Source of the DNA: CAVTLG01 sp963735495
GTDB lineage: Bacteria > Chloroflexota > Ktedonobacteria > Ktedonobacterales > Ktedonobacteraceae
DNA length: 64,000 nt
Reading direction: 5' to 3'
Assembly: GCA_963735495.1 (NCBI GenBank)
Contig: CAVTLG010000008.1
Location: forward strand, 434,001 to 498,000
The translations under genes and the position numbers were made by a program. Positions within the stretch are counted from its first letter, which is position 1; each line of letters opens with the position of its first letter. Shown piece by piece: positions 54,773-62,926 of the stretch. The notes beneath the pieces were generated by a model. That model saw only the letters and a program-made list of their open reading frames with translations. It had not been told where the DNA came from and made no database searches.

Positions 54773-55180
54773 TTAGAAAGGAATCTTACTTCCCTCAACG
54801 TCGAGTTGCTCCTGATAGGTCTGCCAGGTCGTGCGATCCCAGATCTCAAAGTGATCTCGCACGCCAGCCACTGTCACTTCACTCTCCAACTTTGCATAGA
54901 CGCGCAACTTTGCGGGAATGATCATGCGCCCCTGTGCATCCAACTCGATATCACTTGCGCTAGGATACACGCGCCGTTCAAAGTCGCGTAATTCAGCGCT
55001 CGACATACCCGCTACAAGCTCACTTGACTTCTGTTCCCAGCGCTCCATGGTATACACTGACAGGCAAGTACCCATACCTTTGCTGATGACAGCCCCCTTA
55101 TCCATCTGCGTCCGAAATTTCGCGGGAATTGCCAGACGGCCCTTTGCATCAATTGTATGTTCAAACTCGCCTAGAAACAT
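54773..55180 (-). CDS. mraZ: Transcriptional regulator MraZ
   Basis: A 135-residue AbrB-fold protein made of two tandem swapped-hairpin halves: MFLGEFEHTIDAKGRLAIPA and, later, DIELDAQGRMIIPAKLRVYA. MraZ binds direct TGGGN repeats in front of its own operon and controls dcw expression in other bacteria. Those repeats are visible here at 55275-55319. The ATG at 55180 gives the usual MFLGE start; an upstream TTG at 55186 is not needed. Confidence 0.95.
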   Translation of the reverse strand: MFLGEFEHTIDAKGRLAIPAKFRTQMDKGAVISKGMGTCLSVYTMERWEQKSSELVAGMSSAELRDFERRVYPSASDIELDAQGRMIIPAKLRVYAKLESEVTVAGVRDHFEIWDRTTWQTYQEQLDVEGSKIPF

Positions 55181-55274
55181 AGCCAATTTTATACTTTCTT
55201 ATGCGCATATTGCGCAAGAAACACAGGTAACCTATTAGCAGACCTACTTCACCATGACATGCGTCACCGACCCT

Positions 55275-55319
55275 CCCCACCAACCATAGAAACGCACCAA
55301 AATTCCCCACTTTTCCCCA
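55275..55319 (-). promoter_or_regulatory. MraZ-type operator: in-phase TGGGG repeats
   Basis: On the minus strand TGGGG lies at 55315-55319 and 55305-55309, TGGTG at 55295-55299 and TGGGG at 55275-55279. All are in the same 10-base register; the register position at 55285 is degenerate. Five-base spacing between pentamers is the known MraZ site. They lie about 95-140 bases upstream of the mraZ ATG. Confidence 0.8.
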
Positions 55320-55358
55320 CTTCATTGTAACACTTCTTAGGCATGTAGGAAAAGAGTG

Positions 55359-55402
55359 TTATCCACCAATTTTTGATGCCTACGTGGATAACTTGTGGAT
55401 AA
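55359..55402. promoter_or_regulatory. Cluster of three DnaA-box-like sites
   Basis: TTATCCACC at 55359-55367 (plus orientation), and CGTGGATAA at 55383-55391 and TGTGGATAA at 55394-55402 (minus orientation). The last is a perfect consensus box; the other two differ at the final base. They sit just upstream of the MraZ operator. No dnaA gene or AT-rich unwinding repeat is seen, so a replication origin is unlikely. Confidence 0.65.
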
Positions 55403-55577
55403 CTTTTCTCCTTGTCAATATTTGATTGCCTGATAGCTTTGTATCTCAACTTGTTGCAGTACGCATCACGTTACTTGCCCCTCTTCTTTACCATCGCTTC
55501 TAAAAGTACTAGCAGGAAGCAAGCTGTTTGACACATGCCCTTTTCAATAGCTATCGTATTAATATGGTATTAAGAAT

Positions 55578-55615
55578 GTTAGTTACCAAACATTTGTTAG
55601 CTAGCAAACACTAAC
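55578..55615. promoter_or_regulatory. Palindromic site in the promoter of the HNOB regulator
   Basis: GTTAGT at 55578-55583 and ACTAAC at 55610-55615 flank TTTGTTAGCTAGCAAA (55593-55608), itself palindromic with one mismatched pair. The site ends 33 bases before the ATG at 55649, where a repressor would block transcription or translation. The regulator is inferred to be the gene product itself. Confidence 0.5.
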
Positions 55616-55648
55616 CGTCCTCAAACCAAGGAAAGGCTCGCCCACTAC

Positions 55649-56536
55649 ATGAAAGGGATTATCTTCGTCGTTTGGGAAAAGTATCTGGAAGAACGCTTTG
55701 GATCAAGTTTTATTGATAAATACCGTGAAAGCATCCATGAGTCAAAGGCTAATCTTCCAGTCACAGGAAAAACCTACCCTGATGAAATGTTGTTACAGGG
55801 GCTAACGGTCGCGCGCCAGCTCAGCACGTTTTCAGAAGATCGCTTGATGTTTGAGTATGGACGCTATTTCATGCTCAATGGCCTGGTGGAATATCTGTGT
55901 GGTTATCTGCTGGCACAGTCCTGGAACGCCTACGACCTCGTGCTCCAGATGCGCGACGCCCACGCCCAGATGCGTCGTACACCAGATGGTGTTATGCCTC
56001 CACTTTTTAGCTATGAAGTCCTCTCCAACGACCACACGCATATGATACTCACCTATGATAGCCAACGCAAATTATGCTCATTGCTGGATGGTGCAATTCA
56101 TGGCGCGGCAGAGCGCTTTGGAGAACGCGCACGTACACGGGAACTTAGCTGTATGAAGCGGGGAGACCCCGTCTGCCGCTTCGACGTTGTGTTTGAAGGG
56201 GAGTCATGGGCCAAGCGTGCGACGCCAGCGGCCATAGCACAGGAGAAGCAGCGACTCTCAAAACAAGGATTAACGAACCTCATGCTGCAGGTTTTGCCCA
56301 AAGATGCCAACGCAGCTATGGATCTGAAAGCCATTAAAGTGGCTGTCGACCAGCATCAGGGACCTTACTTTCCAGAAATTTATCAAGAGCAACGCCACCT
56401 GACTGCTGTGCATATATCACAACTCTATACCGCTCTTACCAAGCTCCAGCAGGTCGGTCTGGTCGCCAGCACCGTTAATCGCGAAGGTGACACCTTCGAG
56501 AAGCGCCGCTACTGGCTCTCACCTACCACCGGTTAA
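55649..56536 (+). CDS. Heme NO-binding (HNOB/H-NOX-like) domain fused to a winged-helix-like C-terminus
   Basis: A 295-residue soluble protein. Residues 1-190 have the H-NOX/HNOB pattern: MKGIIFVVWEKYLEERFG at the start, a candidate heme-ligand His105 in MRDAHAQMRRTPDGVMPPLF, and YDSQR (136-140), the YxSxR motif that binds heme propionates; spacing agrees with H-NOX proteins (His102, Tyr131-Arg135). ELSCMKRGDPVCRF resembles the V4R Cys motif. Residues 200-295 contain ISQLYTALTKLQQVGLVAST and a basic strand-like end, as in winged-helix regulators. It probably senses NO or redox state and controls transcription; the MBL gene follows by 45 bases. Confidence 0.78.
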   Translation: MKGIIFVVWEKYLEERFGSSFIDKYRESIHESKANLPVTGKTYPDEMLLQGLTVARQLSTFSEDRLMFEYGRYFMLNGLVEYLCGYLLAQSWNAYDLVLQMRDAHAQMRRTPDGVMPPLFSYEVLSNDHTHMILTYDSQRKLCSLLDGAIHGAAERFGERARTRELSCMKRGDPVCRFDVVFEGESWAKRATPAAIAQEKQRLSKQGLTNLMLQVLPKDANAAMDLKAIKVAVDQHQGPYFPEIYQEQRHLTAVHISQLYTALTKLQQVGLVASTVNREGDTFEKRRYWLSPTTG

Positions 56537-56581
56537 TAGCAGCAACACCATGCATATGTTTTCTATGTTATAGTATAAATA

Positions 56582-57583
56582 ATGAATACATTGATCAGTC
56601 AAAACATCATAAAGTTGAGCGTGCCAATCCCCTTCCCGCTACACGATGTCAACATGTACGCACTCGTTAGCAAAGACGGCTGGGTTCTCGTGGATTGCGC
56701 CATCGGTACTCCTGACGCCCGAGCAGCCCTCTCCACAGGGCTGTGCCTGGCCGGGTTGCACATCGACAAGCTACAGGCCATTGTCCTCACGCATCATCAC
56801 CCTGACCACGTCGGTCTCTCCGGTGAACTACAGGAGCAGAGCGGCGCCAGAGTGTACATGCACCCTATCGACGAAGCACTCCTACAACAGAGCTGGTCAC
56901 GCAACGCAGCTCCGCCTAGTACGGCGGAGAATGAGCTTTTTTTCAGCCAGCATGACGTCCCTGGCATGCAACAAGCACACGATCAGCAGGGCCTGAACAG
57001 GTTACGGAGCATCATCCATGTCCCTCCACATGAGGCATTTACACTTATAGAAGATGGACAGGAAATAGAGCTTGCGCACGAATTGTATCAAGTAGTATGG
57101 GTGCCCGGACATAGTGACGGCCAGATCAGCCTTTTTCGTCAACGGGACGGGGTTTTTCTGTCCGCCGATCATGTCCTTCCACGTGTTACTCCCAACATTG
57201 GCCTCTACTCTTCACAGAACCGTGAGAACCCGCTGGGCGATTACCTCCAATCGCTGGCGAAGGTTGCTCACCTGCCTGCCAGTATTGTTTTACCAGGACA
57301 CGGGGACGCCTTTCCACATCTTACTGAACGAGTCGCAGAGATAATCGCACACCATGAACAACGCTTACAGCAGATTTTGCTCCTGCTCGCTGAGCAACCA
57401 CAACACGCATATCAGCTTACGGATAGCCTTTTTGGAGCACGCTTACAAAATAATCAAGCCAGGCATATGGCTGTCGCCGAGGTATTGGCCCACCTCGAAT
57501 ATCTGCGCTTTCAGGGGCTGCTTGAAAGACAGCACACAGAAACAGAGAGTATTCTTTATACGACCGTGAGAGGAAAGCACTAA
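56582..57583 (+). CDS. MBL-fold metallo-hydrolase
   Basis: A 333-residue cytoplasmic protein. The metal motif HHHPDHVG (about 72-79) is intact, with later ligands in VPGHSDGQISL (His), FLSADHVLPR (Asp) and VLPGHGDAFPHL (His), giving a binuclear zinc site as in glyoxalase II-like thiolesterases. The C-terminal 90 residues are helical and may be a winged helix. It is co-transcribed with the HNOB regulator. The MBL fold also occurs in NO-reducing flavodiiron proteins, but no flavodoxin domain is present, so NO detoxification is not supported. A hairpin AAGCACT/AGTGCTT (57575-57597) covers the stop. Confidence 0.85.
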   Translation: MNTLISQNIIKLSVPIPFPLHDVNMYALVSKDGWVLVDCAIGTPDARAALSTGLCLAGLHIDKLQAIVLTHHHPDHVGLSGELQEQSGARVYMHPIDEALLQQSWSRNAAPPSTAENELFFSQHDVPGMQQAHDQQGLNRLRSIIHVPPHEAFTLIEDGQEIELAHELYQVVWVPGHSDGQISLFRQRDGVFLSADHVLPRVTPNIGLYSSQNRENPLGDYLQSLAKVAHLPASIVLPGHGDAFPHLTERVAEIIAHHEQRLQQILLLLAEQPQHAYQLTDSLFGARLQNNQARHMAVAEVLAHLEYLRFQGLLERQHTETESILYTTVRGKH

Positions 57584-57597
57584 TACAGAGAGTGCTT

Positions 57598-57908
57598 GCT
57601 AGTGTAGAGCGATTTCAGCTTTTTTGTTCACTATCATGATTGTGGCTTATGCTAGAAAACAACAACCTTATATAGAGACGGCCTGTGAAGCCATTTTCTG
57701 GCCTACTCGACCCGCATAAACCAGCCTGTAGAGCCGATTGAGTCCCACTTATACTTTTTGACCCACAGTAAGAAGCTTGTATTTCTCAAAATCGCGTGCT
57801 ATACTCCTAATCGGCAGTGAGGTTGTGATGCCGCTCTACAAGCTCGATAAAGTGGTATCGGGTGAGACAGCGACGTGTGTTGATAGTTGCAAGGAGGATT
57901 TCGAACCT
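57598..57908. other. Intergenic region upstream of HU
   Basis: About 310 bases holding the expected HU promoter. AGGAGG lies at about 57893-57898. An in-frame upstream ATG at 57777 would add 44 residues unlike HU and is rejected. Confidence 0.45.
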
Positions 57909-58217
57909 ATGGCCGATGAAAATAACGCATCTCAGACAATTGGTCGGCAGGAGCTTTCTAAGCGTATTGCCAAACAAGCGAAACTAACCCAAAAACAGGC
58001 ATCTGAAGTGTTGGAAGCTACGCTCACAGCAATCCGAGAAGCACTTGAGGAGGGCGATGAAGTACGTCTCGTAGGCTTTGGCTCCTTCAAAGTGCGCCAG
58101 AGTGCAGCTCGTAAGGGGGTTAATCCACGCGACCGACAACCTATCGAGGTACCGGCGAAAGATCGTGTCCGCTTCTTCCCTGGCAAAGAACTCTCAGAGG
58201 CGGTTCTCAAAAAGTAG
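57909..58217 (+). CDS. hup: HU-family DNA-binding protein
   Basis: A 102-residue nucleoid protein that bends DNA. After ten extra N-terminal residues (MADENNASQT) it shows GRQELSKRIAKQAKLTQKQA, the helical dimer core, and the arm GFGSFKVRQSAARKGVNPRD with the conserved RxGxNP-like tip, ending RVRFFPGKELSEAV. The start at 57909 is preferred as explained for the upstream gap. Monocistronic. Confidence 0.93.
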   Translation: MADENNASQTIGRQELSKRIAKQAKLTQKQASEVLEATLTAIREALEEGDEVRLVGFGSFKVRQSAARKGVNPRDRQPIEVPAKDRVRFFPGKELSEAVLKK

Positions 58218-58249
58218 TCTGTTGTAAAATAATCCTTACTGCCAATCAA

Positions 58250-58380
58250 ACATAGCCCTTCTGAACGTCGCGGCAGGGTGCACCACGGACACCACTTATA
58301 GGTACCGTGCAAGAACGTCTCCCTCCGCAGGCACCGCTCCGCGAGCGGCTCGCTGGAAATGACGCTCAGAAGGGCTATGT
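58250..58380. repeat. 131-bp MITE-like element with 20-bp inverted ends
   Basis: ACATAGCCCTTCTGAACGTC at 58250-58269 and its reverse complement with one mismatch at 58361-58380 enclose 91 GC-rich bases including CGCTCCGCGAGCGGCTCGC. No open frame is present. It lies 33 bases after the HU stop and may also act as its terminator. Confidence 0.75.
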
Positions 58381-58455
58381 AACGTTTCTCGTTCTAAAGA
58401 AGCACACTTAAAAAGGCTGCGACAGGTGTGTTTGTAAGCTAAGGATGAGCAAGGC

Positions 58456-58992
58456 ATGTCAACATATACAGTTAATGGGGTTACAATAATACTGCAACGT
58501 GGCAATATTGTAGAGATACAAGCAGATGCCATTGTCAACGCGGCCAATGAGGGATTGGCAGGCGGTGGTGGAGTGGATGGGGCGATCCATCGCGCCGGAG
58601 GTCCAACCATCATGCAAGCGTGCCGTAAGATCGCTGGCTGTCCCACAGGCAGCGCAGTCGCAACAACGGCAGGCAATCTTCAGGCCAGCTATATCTTCCA
58701 TGCCGTTGGTCCCATCTATGGGCATCATCATAACGAAGCGCACCTGCTGGCAAGCGCTTATCAGAGCTGTCTGAACCTGGCTGAACAGTATCAAATTAAG
58801 AGCATCGCCTTCCCCTCGCTCAGTACAGGAGCCTTCGGTTATCCACTCACATTAGCAGCCCCAATTGCTCTCAAAACCGTCATCGAACATATCAAGCAAC
58901 CAACCAGTCTACAACAAGTTACGTTCATCTTGTTTGACCAGCGTACCGCTACCACTTATCAACAGGTACTCGCTCAATTATTAGTCGGTTAA
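58456..58992 (+). CDS. Macro-domain protein (ADP-ribose-binding/O-acetyl-ADP-ribose deacetylase)
   Basis: A 178-residue single-domain protein. ADAIVNAANEGLAGGGGVDG (about 24-43) with the Asn and Asp that hydrolyse or bind ADP-ribose, and SIAFPSLSTGAFGYPL with the phosphate-binding loop, mark the MacroD/YmdB type. It removes ADP-ribose from proteins or cleaves O-acetyl-ADP-ribose. No ADP-ribosyltransferase partner is adjacent. Start ATG has AAGGATGAG upstream. Confidence 0.92.
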   Translation: MSTYTVNGVTIILQRGNIVEIQADAIVNAANEGLAGGGGVDGAIHRAGGPTIMQACRKIAGCPTGSAVATTAGNLQASYIFHAVGPIYGHHHNEAHLLASAYQSCLNLAEQYQIKSIAFPSLSTGAFGYPLTLAAPIALKTVIEHIKQPTSLQQVTFILFDQRTATTYQQVLAQLLVG

Positions 58993-59741
58993 ATTAAGTA
59001 GAACAGCGCTTTCGCATATACTTATTTCTCCTTATTTTATCTCTCCTGTAGCTTCAAACATTGCACTCGCAGAGCCGATTTGTTATGATACTCGCGGGAA
59101 ATGTCGCAGAGGGAGGGGTAGATGAGTCAACACCAAGAACAGGCGCTTTCGATGTACCCACTGTTACCCACGATGCAGGATGCAACCGTTCCGCTTCTCC
59201 AGCAAGCCATTCAGGAAATGACAGAGCATTATACAGGGGAGAAATTATCGCGTCGACTGTTGTGGTTTAAAACATTGCTCGGGCGTGTCAAGACTATTCC
59301 GTTAGAAGATCGAGAGAAAGTCACAGAGGAAATACAAATGCTTGACGAATTTTTAGAAGATGACCCTTACGTTCAAACACTCGTTGAGCGAGGGATTCAA
59401 AAGAGATTCCAAAATTTTACCGAACAGTTCAACGCACAGGCTGCCGAACAGGCCCGGCTGGCTATCGAGCAGGCCAATGCACAGGCTGCCGAACAGGCTC
59501 GGCAAGCTATCGAACAGGCCAACGCACAGGCTACCGAACAGGCCCGCTTGGCTATCGAGCAGGCTCGGCAAGCTATCGAACAGGCCAACGCGCTGGCCGC
59601 CGAACAGGCTCGCTCAGCTATCGAACAGGCCAACACACAGACCCGGCTGGCTTGCTCGGTAGCAAGCCAGACACGCAGAGGAAGCCCGGTTTGCTGATGA
59701 ACAGGCCAAAACAGAAATTCGCACACTACAACAAATAGCGC

Positions 59742-61520
59742 TTACGACGGTACACAAACGTTTCCCTGATAGCATAGACTCATGGTTCGCTCATTTTCCA
59801 GACGGAAATTAAGAAAATCATCCGCCAATTGAGAATAGATGACAGGCGTAAAGCCTAATAATGTTAAAATTTCTTGCTGAAGCGAAGAAAGCGGCGTGAT
59901 ATGGCGTTGTATGAAACCAGGAGCACGAACGATGGTAAGCGTCACTTCATGGAAGGCTTCCAATAAGCGTTCCGCAGTCGGTTGATTCGTGCGACGTTTG
60001 GGATTTCCTGCGTAGAGTCCAGCAAGCTCTCCTTTCAGCTCTTGTAAACGTTGACGAACGACCCCTTCCAACAGCGTTAAAACACGCAAAGCAATCGTCA
60101 ACAAGCGCACTAATCCTACTCGATGATCATCACGCTGCACATAGAGAGGAGCCAATGAGAAAGGATGTCCTTTGAGGCGCCCGAAGCACCGCTCAACAAG
60201 ATATTCATCATAGTATGCCTCTACAGCTTGTTCTAAAGAAAGATATTCTTTTTCCTGATTCGTCACATACACACGCCAGCTCAGATGACTTATCGTATAC
60301 TCGAGGGCTTTTTCCACTCGTGCACTCTTGATCGTAAAAAGGCTCTCTTGACGTGCTGAGGAGATTTTTCCTCTATAAGCACGAACTGGTATTTCCCGCT
60401 TTTCTTCATAAATAGCAACCTCTAATAAATCTTCCACGCGAAATATCTTTAACACCTCTTGTATGGCTCTCTCTACTTCCACACGTGTTTTTAGGCGCTG
60501 CTTTCCTTGCTTTCTCACCAATAGCTCCTGTATAGCTTGCTCTGCTTTTTCTAAGCGTTCTAGTAAAGAACGCTTCGCTCCTTCTGCTCCACTTGTTGAT
60601 TGGATCAGCAATCGGCGTTCCGTCCATGCAGATATCTGCCCATCTCTCTCGCTCTCCAGCTCTTGGCCCATTTCATACCCTTGAGCAATACAAATATGCT
60701 CATTTCTCTCATTCATGCGTTCAACCTTTATGAGCGGCTCTCCGTTCTTTCTCAAGGTATCTACTTCTTGCTGGAGTTGCTGTGATGAGATGTGTATGGC
60801 TGAAAGAGGGCATAAATAAAAATCTTTCGAGGATTGAATGGTAGCACGTGTTTGGAATGCTGCCATCTTGCAATCCCCTATATACAACAACCCTTCTCTT
60901 TTCAGTCCTTCACGCACCCGCTTTATGATTGGCAGGTATACCGGGTCATCTGCCTTTTCACCCGAAATCACTTCGGTCGCCAATGGCATTCCCAAAGGAT
61001 CCAAACTGGCGAGCACCAGTTTGAGTTGTGGCAGGTCAGGTCGATGGTCTTTGCTGTGCCCGAATTGCAGTAATCCCTGCTCATTCACTTCAGCATAACT
61101 CATGACGCTCGTTGTATCAACACGTATGCGTGCTTTTTGCATATCATACACTCGCACCAGGCTTCCCATCAAATCCTGTTCAAACGCTGACCAATGGATA
61201 TCGCTACTTAAAGCATGCAAAATATCTGCAAGGCGATCATCTGTCATGTCTTGTGATTCAAGCGTCTTCAATCCGCAGCCACGTAGTATTTCTTTTCGTC
61301 GCATTGCCCACTCTTGTACATGGTGCATTTTATGATCCGCTTCTGAAAGGATATGGGAGAGCCAGACCATCGTCACGTTTCCTACGCTTAATCCCTTCCG
61401 ATTGCCATGAACTGGGATATGCTTATCTAGCAGCTCAGATATATTCATGCGCTGCATGTGTGCTAGTAATAGCGCAATATCATCTACACGTTCAGTTTCA
61501 ATGTTCAATGTCTCTTTCAT
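59742..61520 (-). CDS. IS1634-family (IS4-superfamily) DDE transposase
   Basis: A 592-residue transposase. The N-terminal 110 residues fit DUF4277. The catalytic triad is visible: Asp in RIRVDTTSVMSY (about 136), Asp in LLYIGDCKMAAF (about 215), and Glu in YLVERCFGRLKG. The reading frame has no stop inside the element: the last codons (LCYQGNVCVPS) come from host DNA beyond the left end, so it ends 37 bases outside the IS. Length and motifs suggest an active enzyme. Only one copy lies in this window. Confidence 0.9.
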   Translation of the reverse strand: MKETLNIETERVDDIALLLAHMQRMNISELLDKHIPVHGNRKGLSVGNVTMVWLSHILSEADHKMHHVQEWAMRRKEILRGCGLKTLESQDMTDDRLADILHALSSDIHWSAFEQDLMGSLVRVYDMQKARIRVDTTSVMSYAEVNEQGLLQFGHSKDHRPDLPQLKLVLASLDPLGMPLATEVISGEKADDPVYLPIIKRVREGLKREGLLYIGDCKMAAFQTRATIQSSKDFYLCPLSAIHISSQQLQQEVDTLRKNGEPLIKVERMNERNEHICIAQGYEMGQELESERDGQISAWTERRLLIQSTSGAEGAKRSLLERLEKAEQAIQELLVRKQGKQRLKTRVEVERAIQEVLKIFRVEDLLEVAIYEEKREIPVRAYRGKISSARQESLFTIKSARVEKALEYTISHLSWRVYVTNQEKEYLSLEQAVEAYYDEYLVERCFGRLKGHPFSLAPLYVQRDDHRVGLVRLLTIALRVLTLLEGVVRQRLQELKGELAGLYAGNPKRRTNQPTAERLLEAFHEVTLTIVRAPGFIQRHITPLSSLQQEILTLLGFTPVIYSQLADDFLNFRLENERTMSLCYQGNVCVPS

Positions 61521-61574
61521 GCTTGTAGTGTATTACAATTTTGAAATCTCGTCAAAATTTGAGCGAACCATGAG
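59779..61574 (-). mobile_element. IS1634-type insertion sequence, 1796 bp
   Basis: Terminal inverted repeats of 15 perfect bases, CTCATGGTTCGCTCA at the left end and its complement at the right, with a partly matching extension. A 6-base target duplication CATAGA lies at 59773-59778 and 61575-61580. Excision of the IS and one duplication restores an open frame across the join, which confirms both ends. Confidence 0.92.
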
Positions 61575-61759
61575 CATAGAGCTTGCCATACACAATGTTA
61601 TCAAGATTGCACAACCAGAGCCACTACGAGCACTCGTCGAATTGCTCATAGCAGCTCCTGACGCAGCAGCCGCACGTCAAGCATTGCAAGATAGCGCAAT
61701 TGATACACATTGAAGCTTGGCTTTGTGATTGCCATTGAGCCAATAGTTATGAGATCTGA

Positions 61760-62926
61760 CTATGCAATGACCAGTGCCTGAGACCGCTCAACAACTTCGT
61801 GGTAGCCACGTACGATACACTCCATGGCTTCATGCCATGTACGATGCCCGGCCTCGATAACAGCGGCTCGCTGCATAGATTGGCGCAACGGCGCATCCAG
61901 TACAAGACGTTGCAAGAGTGCCCGATAGGCTGTGACCTGCTCGGCAACCGACAAATGTTGGGCAGCGAGCAGCAATCCTGTTTGCCCATTCTGCACCAGA
62001 TCGCACACACCTTCAGCTTGCAGTCCGACGACCGGCAGTCCAGACGCCATTGCCTCCAGCACAACCTGTCCAAAGGTCTCCGTATAAGATGGAAAAGCGA
62101 ATACATCGGCTGAAGCATAGGCCATTGCTAGCTCTTCACCGGATAAATAGCCAGTAAAGGTCACAGGTACATGCCTGAGTTCTTGCTGGATCTCAGTATA
62201 GGCTGGACCATCGCCTACAATGACCAGGTGACACTGTGTATGCTCCATGCCTTGATATGCCTGCACCAGGAGGCGCAAATTTTTCTCCCAGGAAACACGG
62301 CCAACGTACAAAAGGATAACCTTCCGTGCAGCCGCTTGCTCATCTTGCAGCCAGGAGACACGCAGTTCCTTGCTATGACGCTGTGCACTAAAAAGTTGCA
62401 TATCAGCTCCACGCGGCCAGATGCGCAAATGCTCAAAGCCCTGAGCGCGTAATAGCGTTGCAGTAGATGGAGAGGGACAGAAAGTTAAGACACACTGGTT
62501 ATGAATAAAGCGATTATAGAGCCACATTGGCCTGGTGAGTAACGAAAAACCAAAATGTTCGCAATACGCTGCCAGATTGGTGTGATAGGAAGAAATGATG
62601 GGCAGGTTGAAAAATCGGGCCGCAGCCAGACCGGTAGCGCCAAGAATCACAGGATCAACGACGTGAATAATGTCCGGCTGGAACTCCTGGATGCGACGGA
62701 CAAAGAGCGGACGGAAAAAGTTAAATTTGAGTTCGGGGTAAAACGGGAGAGGCAACCCGGCAGTGCCCACAACCTCTGCTCCAGCATACTGTACCATACC
62801 ACTTTCAGGTCCCAGTAAGAGAGCCTGATGACCACTCGCTTGTAAGTGCTCTAGCAACCTGGCAAGCGTACGTGTAACCCCATCCAATTTAGGTAAGAAG
62901 TTCTCTGTAATGATGACAACGCGCAT
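61760..62926 (-). CDS. Glycosyltransferase family 4 (mannosyltransferase-like)
   Basis: A 388-residue cytoplasmic/peripheral enzyme with two Rossmann domains. ITENFLPKLDGVTRTLARLL at the start and PSYTETFGQVVLEAMASGLP (the EX7E nucleotide-sugar motif) near residue 285 mark GT4; IISSYHTNLAAYCEHFGF and NGQTGLL are typical of MgtA/PimB-like GDP-mannose or UDP-sugar transferases. Substrate is unknown; it may decorate glycolipids. AAGGTGG lies before the ATG. Confidence 0.9.
   Translation of the reverse strand: MRVVIITENFLPKLDGVTRTLARLLEHLQASGHQALLLGPESGMVQYAGAEVVGTAGLPLPFYPELKFNFFRPLFVRRIQEFQPDIIHVVDPVILGATGLAAARFFNLPIISSYHTNLAAYCEHFGFSLLTRPMWLYNRFIHNQCVLTFCPSPSTATLLRAQGFEHLRIWPRGADMQLFSAQRHSKELRVSWLQDEQAAARKVILLYVGRVSWEKNLRLLVQAYQGMEHTQCHLVIVGDGPAYTEIQQELRHVPVTFTGYLSGEELAMAYASADVFAFPSYTETFGQVVLEAMASGLPVVGLQAEGVCDLVQNGQTGLLLAAQHLSVAEQVTAYRALLQRLVLDAPLRQSMQRAAVIEAGHRTWHEAMECIVRGYHEVVERSQALVIA

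Larger units (their letters stand above)
59122..61713 (+). pseudogene. Decayed Rpn/PD-(D/E)XK-type gene, N-truncated, frameshifted and split by IS
   Basis: The 5-prime part (59122-59697) begins with a central segment of the family (MYPLLPTMQDATVPLLQQAI) and a run of QANAQAAEQARLAIE repeats, but lacks the N-terminal nuclease domain; an in-frame stop abuts the ATG. A one-base shift near 59660 breaks it. The proper frame resumes as ADEQAKTEIRTLQQIALTTV and is cut by the IS at 59779. Removing the IS and one CATAGA copy joins HKRFPDSIELAIHNVIKIAQ and runs to the TGA at 61713. The family name rests on similarity to the C-terminus of the 35583 protein. Confidence 0.75.

Noticed and set aside
55340..55410. 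DnaA boxes as a replication origin
   Set aside because: Only three boxes, no dnaA/dnaN genes and no AT-rich 13-mer-type region; a regulatory role at the mra promoter is simpler.
56582..57583. Flavodiiron NO reductase as partner of the heme sensor
   Set aside because: Only the MBL domain is present, with no flavodoxin or rubredoxin part.
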